IMG/VR virus record: IMGVR_UViG_3300031673_000611 | Coordinates: 1 to 20,191 of that record | DNA length: 20,191 nucleotides | Strand: one strand, 5' to 3' | DNA from: a virus | Shown: piece by piece, positions 15,801-20,191 of the stretch | How positions within the stretch are numbered: position 1 is the stretch's first letter | Layout of the letters: every line of letters starts with the position of its first letter | Translations under genes and position numbers: made by a program | The notes under the pieces: model-generated | What the model was told of the DNA's origin: nothing | Databases searched by the model: none | Seen by the model: only the letters and a program-made list of their open reading frames with translations

Positions 15801-17994
15801 GATAAGCACAGGCGGTTCCGGCTCAAACCCTTCTGCTCGCGGAACCATGCTGTTAGACGCCTATTCACTTATCGCGAATGCAGACACAACGATATATATT
15901 CAGTCTCAGACAGGATTGATTGAAGTGAGTCCAGGAACTGTGGAGGCTTCAGACGACTTTAACGGAGGAACATCAATACCTACTGCCCTAACAATCAGGG
16001 GGTCCGATAAAGCTTCTGGCTCTGCTAAAGGAGGCGATGTTGTTGTTCGTGGTGGTGACGGTTTTGGCATAGGGAACAATGGAGGCGATCTTCTTCTCAG
16101 AGGTGGTGATGGAGTTGGAGCGGGATTACCTGGAGTTGTTCGGCTAGGTGGAGATCTAGATCTCAATGGAAATAGTATTATTGATGGTGCTACCACCATT
16201 CTTACCTTGGCTGGGTCAGGTAATGTTGGACTAGGCGAAGACGCTCAGGCTGGATACCTAGGGGTTGATTCTGTAGCTATAGGAACCGATGCGATGTCTT
16301 CGGTGGCAGTCGGTACTGCTTCTGAAAATGTTGCAATTGGTTCCGGTGCTATGGACTCGGCATCACTGGGAGATGCAAGGCAGAATGTAGCGATTGGCCA
16401 AAATTCCATGACAGCAATCACAACTGGTGATGGCAATGTGGCGATTGGGCAAGCTTCCGCGCAAAGCCTTACAACTTCAATAGGAAATACAATCATTGGT
16501 CAAGGTGCAGACAACATAGGAACGAAAAGCTTTTCAATTGCCTTAGGTACTAACGCTGTATTACCGCCTGGCGCGGGTTCTCCAATGATGCAGCTAGGTA
16601 ACGCGATAGTTGGCGGGAACGGGCGAATTGGGCTTATACAGATTGGGCCTGACAATACAACCATCAAACTATCAGATCACACTACAGCCGATGCAACGCA
16701 GGCCGGGAGCTTTACATTAAGATCGGGAAAAAAAACGGCAGGCACCGGGGGCGGTGGAGACATAATCCTTGATACAGGGACGGGTTTTGGCGGTGGTTCA
16801 AAGGGGATAGTTAAAGCCCCAGATGACGCCGCGAACAATGGAGCGAAAGCGCCTAACTTAGACTTTCAAGCCGGGAATAAAACAGCGGGGACAGGCAACG
16901 GTGGAGATGTAACTATCACGACAGGGACGGGTTTTGGCGGTGGCGCGGTTGGAGATATCAAGCTCAGTGCGGCTGGTATAGAAGGGCTCGGGGTCGCTAA
17001 CCTTCCTTCGGGAAGCGCTTTCGACTTCATAAGTTCAGCCTCCGGTCCAGTGAACTACAAGTCGGCGACAGAAGGACTCTTCGGAACTGGGACAGCCTCG
17101 CTCTTCGAGATTAAGACGACCATCGCCGGGAAGGACATCGCTCTCGTCGCTGGAGATGGGGACGCTAAACTGTCAGCGACAGGCGGGAATCTCCAAGGGA
17201 CAGCGGACACTGTCACCGGAGGGAACTCTCTAGACTTCGTGAACAGTGCGGTCGGAGACGTGAACTTCTACGCGGGGAACGGATCCTCCACATTCGAGGG
17301 GTTCTCTTCTGACGGAGCCGGGATCCTTGGAGCGTCTGACATGATGCTCGGATCGCTGACCACTAACAAGACCTTGAGCATCCTGACCGCGGGGAGCTCG
17401 GCGAATATCACGATCGCTCCGGGAACAGATTCCGACATAATCCTTCAGACCAACGGGACAGGCGACGAGATCATCCTGACCGACGGGAACGCTAATAATG
17501 TCGGTGACGTGTGGACGGCGACGGACACGGCTGGATCTGGCCAGTGGCAAACTCCTGGCGTCATTGTTAAGAAAAAACTCGAAAGCTTGGCCTTCGATGT
17601 GACTGGAAGCTTCACAGCTAGTGAACTGTGCAAGCAAGTCTTCACAGTCGGACAGTTTCCTGACGACTCAATAATCACAGAGGCCCTATTCAAAGTCACC
17701 ACAGCTATAACTGGTGACGCTAACGATGACATTAGGACACGGGGTCAGCTCTATGGTGATTCTGGATGTACCACTTCGGCTATAGGCGCAGGTAGAAGTA
17801 TTGAAACCAATGGAGATACAAACGGGAACGAGCTTAGAACAGCGGGATCTTTCTCCTATGTCAACACCGTTTCTGGCACGACTGACGTAGCAGGTACAAA
17901 CGGCTTATATATACGGATGACCGACAACAGCGTTGCAAACGCCACGATCGACACCGGAAATATTGACGTAAAAATTACTTTTATAACCCCATAA
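12808..17994 (+). CDS. Giant repetitive tail fibre or adhesin with a Sec signal peptide
   Basis: This 1728-residue protein begins MMKKIVLLLTLIMAPAVFGQ, a clear signal peptide: basic start, hydrophobic core and a probable cut after VFG. Next comes a fibre-like domain (HTKIRDAWTAMSDDISGRF, then TVTHNLGF). From about residue 150 on it is Ser/Thr/Gly/Asn-rich, with recurring LQ-x-A-(Y/F)-x-x-G starts (DLQGAYEGG, DLQSAFDGG) and a 180-aa duplicated module with SWDWT and NGVTTWE. A YadA-like run of AIG and ALG repeats (VAIGTDAM, NVAIGSGAM) lies at about residues 1138-1252, then Gly-rich TGTGFGGG repeats. The C-terminal 145 residues look globular, with Cys residues. Phage fibres normally carry no signal peptide, so an exported adhesin encoded by the phage is the alternative. 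Codon choice changes inside the gene. Confidence 0.75.
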   Translation: MMKKIVLLLTLIMAPAVFGQVTTSTNVGRDQIAHPDFTHQRGIGLHTKIRDAWTAMSDDISGRFDAYSSIANATTTTVTHNLGFVLADIGVQIYSGTHPTLTKVCEVAGTSDDCTGLGWLIAAGPTPNTQIDVTTPPGGGPHTFAVVIGNGGGGGAADLQGAYEGGNSINTSPGFGPILVTGDQSLDLTMTGVVPALKITKNTGVAQALEIIQNANSAGVSLTNNGTSTGMNITNSSSSGVALDVNNSSGVAAVDISQNTGNANALRVNSSVSEAALYLDAGPNHRQIKMVAADSNDIEIFTTAVIPTSWDWTLPPDNGDPGEVLQTNGNGVTTWEPGGATDLQSAFDGGENIVIADTVNKTVTITNNNVTDDPIALRVVNNNAQNNAIRVETTGAAIGVSGVSISHGATGSSSSALDVRATAGVGATAKAAFFRTDNDAASASVEATSNGTSVPVFKASTVSSGSSFLAVASTAPAHDFNFKQAFTSSWDWTIPPDDGDAGEFLQTDGNGVTTWESVPSPSLQDVFDVAQTITIADTDNQTLLMTNNDTTNNPKTLSMVNTSNGGDITIDHNGSFGKSIEILHSSGSQALDISHDGNSAAATVEIESTSEISVGPGMLLTTKNLGPASVVKKLDVVSIVAPAARGSVLELGNEETFNTSPLVDINQSGPGRSVEIISTNGVGTSALLHIKSANSAGPVAGNAHIGLEAGDASGTVGIEVPVSGVTSYSIQLPASQGGAGTSLSNDGTGVLSWVSTPAADTRQSTYDAGPDTSLSTASLVVDNDSVSPTSSFSIEASNAEVTELLVGNSGTFFDVVGSAKAVIIHNGDNGRYYFWFNVTDGSNSQTDPAIGGTQVQVDILDADTASDIAGKLQSSIDTLPDFGAGVATATVTVTNAKTGESIDASIVDSALTSATVTTQGSGSPYIKATSSVNPTLMKLESTYGGFGGFWEPVLAITSTNPVGPSIGTPQGFGSIPSDDFSIKTGINLGGDGGTGSIQISTGGSGSNPSARGTMLLDAYSLIANADTTIYIQSQTGLIEVSPGTVEASDDFNGGTSIPTALTIRGSDKASGSAKGGDVVVRGGDGFGIGNNGGDLLLRGGDGVGAGLPGVVRLGGDLDLNGNSIIDGATTILTLAGSGNVGLGEDAQAGYLGVDSVAIGTDAMSSVAVGTASENVAIGSGAMDSASLGDARQNVAIGQNSMTAITTGDGNVAIGQASAQSLTTSIGNTIIGQGADNIGTKSFSIALGTNAVLPPGAGSPMMQLGNAIVGGNGRIGLIQIGPDNTTIKLSDHTTADATQAGSFTLRSGKKTAGTGGGGDIILDTGTGFGGGSKGIVKAPDDAANNGAKAPNLDFQAGNKTAGTGNGGDVTITTGTGFGGGAVGDIKLSAAGIEGLGVANLPSGSAFDFISSASGPVNYKSATEGLFGTGTASLFEIKTTIAGKDIALVAGDGDAKLSATGGNLQGTADTVTGGNSLDFVNSAVGDVNFYAGNGSSTFEGFSSDGAGILGASDMMLGSLTTNKTLSILTAGSSANITIAPGTDSDIILQTNGTGDEIILTDGNANNVGDVWTATDTAGSGQWQTPGVIVKKKLESLAFDVTGSFTASELCKQVFTVGQFPDDSIITEALFKVTTAITGDANDDIRTRGQLYGDSGCTTSAIGAGRSIETNGDTNGNELRTAGSFSYVNTVSGTTDVAGTNGLYIRMTDNSVANATIDTGNIDVKITFITP
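13732..14490 (+). repeat. Duplicated 180-aa module inside the fibre gene
   Basis: Copy 1 starts at 13732 and copy 2 at 14272, exactly 540 bases apart. Each begins SWDWT, then an acidic Gly-rich turn, then LQT-x-GNGVTTWE, then an LQ-type start and an (I/V)(T/V)IADT strand with T-N-N repeats. The protein match is strong but the codons differ (for example GGA GTC ACG in copy 1, GGC GTC ACA in copy 2), so the duplication is old or the copies had different histories. Confidence 0.8.
16774..16943 (+). repeat. Gly-rich repeat pair in the fibre gene
   Basis: A 23-base perfect repeat occurs at 16774-16796 and 16921-16943, 147 bases (49 codons) apart. Both encode TGTGFGGG within the longer pattern KTAGTG-x-GGD. 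A related, looser unit (KGGDVVVRGGDGFGIGNNGG) lies upstream at about 16027-16083. Confidence 0.85.
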
Positions 17995-18004
17995 GGGAGC
18001 AGAG

Positions 18005-18052
18005 ATGGCAGAGTTTAGGGGAGACAGAAGTGGACCTCGGGTCAATAGCTGA
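18005..18052 (+). CDS. Possible 15-codon leader ORF before the lysis cassette
   Basis: ATG at 18005 is preceded by AGGGAG at 17994-17999 with a five-base spacer, one of the best ribosome binding sites in the window. It opens a frame of 15 codons (MAEFRGDRSGPRVNS) ending at TGA 18050-18052, which overlaps the GTG start of the next gene in another frame. It could be a leader peptide that tunes lysis gene translation, or a remnant of a longer start. No homology can be judged at this length. Confidence 0.35.
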   Translation: MAEFRGDRSGPRVNS

Positions 18053-18368
18053 AGTTGGAACAGGAGCGATAGGCGGCGGGATCTCCGTCGCGTCCGTCGC
18101 TTGGTTCTTCTTTAATCGCTATATTCAAAGGACTGATAAGAAACACGACGAGCATGACGCTGCGATTAAAGACCTTTCAAAAGGATTATCTGAAGTCAAT
18201 ACAGGGATTAGGGTAATTGAGGCAAGGATAGGTGAAGCGTTATCACTTAGAGATCAAGTTACCGATAACGTCCGAGATATAGCTGTTAACTATGAGCGAA
18301 TTGATAGGTGTCAGAACGATATAGACAAAGGTCTTCAATCTGTAAGAAAAAAACTGGGGGGTTTATGA
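18030..18368 (+). CDS. Small membrane protein with a coiled coil, first gene of the lysis cassette
   Basis: This 112-residue protein starts at GTG. AGGGGAG at 18017-18023, six bases upstream, supports the start. Residues about 10-30 (GTGAIGGGISVASVAWFFFN) form one membrane segment. Residues 34-108 are charged and heptad-like (DKKHDEHDAAIKDLSKGL and beyond), a likely coiled coil. The acidic N-terminus and the RYIQRTDKK after the membrane segment suggest, by the positive-inside rule, that the coil is cytoplasmic, which argues against an i-spanin. A holin or holin-associated (XhlA-like) role is possible. It ends in an ATGA overlap with the next gene. Position upstream of an amidase supports a lysis role. 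Confidence 0.55.
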   Translation: MDLGSIAEVGTGAIGGGISVASVAWFFFNRYIQRTDKKHDEHDAAIKDLSKGLSEVNTGIRVIEARIGEALSLRDQVTDNVRDIAVNYERIDRCQNDIDKGLQSVRKKLGGL

Positions 18369-18703
18369 ATTACTTATTACTTCTTTTATTTTCTTCAATT
18401 GCATTTTCTCAGGAAAATGCTCCAGATCCAGTTGATGCAATAGTTGCACTGCAAAACCTTGACGGAGGTATGGTTGCAAAGATTATCGGTATCGCAGTAG
18501 GCGTTCAGATACTTCTTTACGGTACTGGCGAGGCATTGACTCGAATATCTAAGTTCACTGAAGCAAAATGGGATAACAAAGCAGCCGAAAAGATTTCTCA
18601 GGCCGCATGGATCATGGGTTCTCTTATTTCAAAGTTTGGTTATTCAGTCCCTAAGCATGTTATCGAAGAAAAAGCTAAACAGATGAGGGATAAAAATGAG
18701 TAA
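18365..18703 (+). CDS. Candidate holin with a signal peptide
   Basis: Starting at ATG 18365 (ATGA overlap with the preceding gene) gives 112 residues beginning MNYLLLLLFSSIAFSQ, a short signal peptide. A longer frame from 18308 would hide the signal behind a basic leader, so the 18365 start is preferred. After an acidic linker, residues about 34-57 (GMVAKIIGIAVGVQILLYGT) form a membrane segment. A second, amphipathic helix (KISQAAWIMGSLISKFGY) and a Lys-rich tail follow. A holin two genes before an amidase fits. The signal peptide would give an N-out mature form, which is unusual for a holin. The codons are notably AT-rich. GAGGGA near its end (18685-18690) serves the next gene. Confidence 0.55.
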   Translation: MNYLLLLLFSSIAFSQENAPDPVDAIVALQNLDGGMVAKIIGIAVGVQILLYGTGEALTRISKFTEAKWDNKAAEKISQAAWIMGSLISKFGYSVPKHVIEEKAKQMRDKNE

Positions 18704-18950
18704 ACCCATAGACACAGTTCAATTGCTTTTGGCCCTTATCGGTTTGATTAAATCCGCGTCAGTGGCTATCTCAGTTGTTAGTGTTCAATGGGCTATGGCA
18801 AAAGCAAGTCACTCTAAGAAAAATCAAATTGTCGCAGAGAATGAACTCGCGGCAGAGAAAGAGAAATTGGAGTTGAAAAATGAAGAGACTGTTACTGATA
18901 TTGGTGATCGCATTCTTGACAACCAAGGCGCAAGCGGTCGAAAAAAGTGA
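18696..18950 (+). CDS. Small membrane-anchored coiled-coil protein, possible spanin partner or antiholin
   Basis: This 84-residue protein starts at ATG 18696, overlapping the upstream stop by eight bases, with GAGGGA five bases upstream. Residues about 8-32 (VQLLLALIGLIKSASVAISV) form one membrane segment. Residues 40-84 are Lys/Glu-rich and helical (AENELAAEKEKLELKNEE). The single N-terminal anchor plus coil and the long overlap with the next gene resemble the layout of Rz-type i-spanins. The basic KASHSKKN right after the anchor instead suggests a cytoplasmic coil. An antiholin or holin regulator is the alternative. The next gene begins 71 bases before its end in another frame. Confidence 0.5.
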   Translation: MSKPIDTVQLLLALIGLIKSASVAISVVSVQWAMAKASHSKKNQIVAENELAAEKEKLELKNEETVTDIGDRILDNQGASGRKK

Positions 18951-19218
18951 AATTACACTTGATAAAAGTCGTTGTAAAGAAAATGAGAAATGCGTCTGCT
19001 ATGGTCAAAATTATCTAACTGCTATTGAGGAATTTTATAAGAAGGCTACCGAGTGCCAATCAGATATCAAACATGCCAGAATAACGATAGATGAGCTAAA
19101 GAAATTTGGTAAAGATAAGGAGCCGCAATGGTATCAAGAACCTGGCGTAATAGCTGGCGGAATTCTTATCTCCTTTTCCTTCGGTGCATTGCTAACTTAT
19201 CTGGTCGTAAAGCAATGA
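18880..19218 (+). CDS. Signal-peptide protein with a C-terminal membrane anchor, spanin-like
   Basis: This 112-residue protein begins MKRLLLILVIAFLTTKAQA, a clear Sec signal peptide with an A-Q-A cut site and no lipobox Cys. Mature residues 20-85 are periplasmic, with Cys32, Cys38, Cys40 and Cys59 and a helical charged stretch (YLTAIEEFYKKATECQSD). Residues about 88-112 (GVIAGGILISFSFGALLTYL) form a C-terminal membrane segment. Its start lies within the previous gene, with TGGAG at 18868-18872 as ribosome binding site. Among the four small proteins here, only this one clearly faces the periplasm, so it is the best spanin candidate. It is not a standard o-spanin or u-spanin because it lacks lipid attachment. 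Confidence 0.55.
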   Translation: MKRLLLILVIAFLTTKAQAVEKSEITLDKSRCKENEKCVCYGQNYLTAIEEFYKKATECQSDIKHARITIDELKKFGKDKEPQWYQEPGVIAGGILISFSFGALLTYLVVKQ

Positions 19219-19838
19219 GTTTCCCATCTGAATATCCTGATTTAAGGTTACGCCTTGAATTAGATAATCAGAAACGTCGTCCTTATGTGGATAGGATGCC
19301 TATTGGCATAACTGTCCATTATAGTGCTGGTGTTCGATTGTCTTCAATTATGAAGGCGTTGAGCGACAGGAGTTTAGGCTATCACTTAGTTATCGAAAGA
19401 GATGGCAGTGTTGTCCAATTGTCTAGACTTAATCGCACAGTTGCTCACGCTGGTAAATCCTCTTGGAATGGTCACTCTCCTAATCAAAATCACCTTGCAG
19501 TTTGTTTGATTAGTTGGGGGTGGGTTACTTCAACTGAAAATGAAGATTTTAAGTCATGGGCAGGAACTTTAATAAGATCCGATAGAGTTAGAAAAGCAAA
19601 AGATATTACTGGATCTATGAAGTGGTGGCATTCTGCCTCTAGGGAACAATTTCAAAAACTAAAAGACGTTTGCCACTGGGCAATTGAAAACGGTATTGAT
19701 GTTAGTAATATATGTGGTCATGACGAAGCAGCAATTCCAAAAGGTCGAAAATTAGATCCTGGTGGAGTTTTGCCTTGCAGTATGTCTGAGTTTCGTAAAC
19801 TATTGGCGAATGAGACAAAAACCCTACCGAAACCCTAA
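19215..19838 (+). CDS. N-acetylmuramoyl-L-alanine amidase (endolysin, Amidase_2 type)
   Basis: This endolysin cuts the amide bond between MurNAc and L-Ala in peptidoglycan. Starting at ATG 19215 (ATGA overlap) gives 207 residues. An upstream frame from 19128 would add a poor, overlapping leader. Amidase_2 signatures are visible: ITVHYSAG with zinc ligand H35, GYHLVIERDGSV (55-66), VAHAGKSSW with H78, and CGHDEA with H169 followed by GRKLDPGG with D181 as the third ligand. There is no signal peptide or cell wall-binding domain, so it needs the holin to reach the wall. The single-domain form of about 200 residues is typical of phages of Gram-negative hosts. Codons are AT-rich compared with the structural genes. 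Confidence 0.92.
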   Translation: MSFPSEYPDLRLRLELDNQKRRPYVDRMPIGITVHYSAGVRLSSIMKALSDRSLGYHLVIERDGSVVQLSRLNRTVAHAGKSSWNGHSPNQNHLAVCLISWGWVTSTENEDFKSWAGTLIRSDRVRKAKDITGSMKWWHSASREQFQKLKDVCHWAIENGIDVSNICGHDEAAIPKGRKLDPGGVLPCSMSEFRKLLANETKTLPKP

Positions 19839-20151
19839 ATACCTAAAATGGATAAGAACAAGAGACTGCTCAGTCACCAATAACAATTGGGACACTGTTG
19901 TAGCTCATCACGTTCGCACTGGAAATCAACCAGGCATCGGTCAGAAGGTTTCAGATTATCTAACCATTCCATTGACAGCTATGGAGCACAATAAGCTTCA
20001 TTCAGGAGTCGAAAAGGAATACTACTCTGAAAATAAGCTAGACACAGATCAGATAATTTGCGCCAACCTTCTCGTCTACATAGCCGAGACATGCACCGAC
20101 TATCGAACACTTAGAGATCAACTTGCCTCAATAATTGAAGAACACCGTTGA
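19810..20151 (+). CDS. Ref/DUF968-like HNH-type nuclease
   Basis: The start at ATG 19810, overlapping the amidase by 29 bases, gives 113 residues beginning MRQKPYRNPKYLKWIR, a typical start for this family. An earlier in-frame start at 19762 would add an unrelated leader. The core reads VVAHHVRTGNQPGIGQKVSD (31-49) and YLTIPLTAMEHNKLH (50-64), matching the HH...G-x-G-x-K-x-x-D...PL...H-x-x-x-H pattern of Ref-type and related HNH nucleases. The usual second Cys of the zinc pair is missing: only Cys20 is present before the HH. Related proteins cut DNA with help from RecA-type recombinases. Its place after the endolysin is unusual. It may be the start of a different functional group. Confidence 0.7.
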   Translation: MRQKPYRNPKYLKWIRTRDCSVTNNNWDTVVAHHVRTGNQPGIGQKVSDYLTIPLTAMEHNKLHSGVEKEYYSENKLDTDQIICANLLVYIAETCTDYRTLRDQLASIIEEHR

Positions 20152-20177
20152 CTATTTGAAGTATCCTAAAGTATGGT
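20148..20177 (+). promoter_or_regulatory. Candidate sigma-70 type promoter
   Basis: TTGACT (20148-20153) matches five of six bases of the -35 consensus. TATGGT (20172-20177) matches four of six of the -10 consensus, with an 18-base spacer. The -35 overlaps the stop of the nuclease gene. It would drive genes beyond the window. Confidence 0.45.
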
Positions 20178-20191
20178 CTTTACGAGTAAAG
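20178..20191. promoter_or_regulatory. Inverted repeat at the predicted start point (possible operator)
   Basis: CTTTAC (20178-20183) and GTAAAG (20186-20191) form a perfect inverted repeat with a two-base centre, starting one base after the -10 element. A repressor bound here would block the promoter. The window ends at its last base, so extension cannot be judged. Confidence 0.4.

Noticed and set aside
17230-17637. Minus-strand frame of 135 codons in the fibre C-terminal part
   Set aside because: It is a by-product of the high GC and codon bias of the fibre island, with no ribosome binding site or protein-like pattern.
18308-18364. Upstream start for the candidate holin
   Set aside because: It adds a basic leader inside the previous gene and hides a clear signal peptide. 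The ATGA start at 18365 is better.
19128-19214. Upstream start for the amidase
   Set aside because: The added part overlaps the previous gene's membrane segment in another frame and is not amidase-like. The ATGA start at 19215 fits.
1-20191. tRNA genes, insertion sequences or attachment sites
   Set aside because: I saw no cloverleaf, transposase, terminal inverted repeats or integrase-linked site by reading. Small tRNAs could be missed without a scan.

Overview
The window is a stretch of a tailed phage or prophage genome (Caudoviricetes). Every supported gene lies on the + strand and the genes are packed end to end with small overlaps. A tail tube gene, a frameshifted tail chaperone pair and a long tape measure gene are present, and no sheath gene was seen, so a siphovirus with a long flexible tail is most likely. 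The lysis genes include proteins with Sec signal peptides and a periplasm-facing candidate spanin, so the host is probably Gram-negative. I cannot name the host.

Layout. (1) 1-2439 is the end of the head module: the C-terminus of a probable head protein, three small genes (one with a phospholipase A2-type Cys-x-x-His-Asp motif), a gp6-type connector, a gp10/gpG-type tail completion protein and a tail terminator-like protein. (2) 2472-4669 holds an unusually large tail tube protein, a strong intrinsic terminator, and the tail assembly chaperone with a clear -1 frameshift site on a run of nine A's. (3) 4670-12811 holds the tape measure protein (1408 aa), a distal tail-like protein, a probable baseplate hub protein and two unrecognised tail-tip genes. 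(4) 12808-17994 is a giant 1728-aa repetitive fibre or adhesin that begins with a Sec-type signal peptide. (5) 18005-20151 is the lysis cassette: four small membrane proteins, an Amidase_2 endolysin and a Ref/DUF968-like nuclease. (6) 20148-20191 looks like a promoter with an inverted repeat at its start point.

How the genes work together. The connector, completion and terminator proteins join the head to the tail. The tape measure protein and its chaperones set tail length while the tube protein polymerises. The Dit-like and hub-like proteins form the tail tip that carries the fibre. The lysis cassette then releases progeny: a candidate holin frees the amidase, and the signal-peptide-bearing membrane protein may disrupt the outer membrane.

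The most unusual points are the signal peptide on the fibre, the two islands of different codon choice inside the fibre gene, the small phospholipase A2-like protein next to the head genes, the non-canonical spanin-like arrangement, and the well-formed -1 frameshift. All functional calls come from reading motifs, lengths and gene order. No database search was run.
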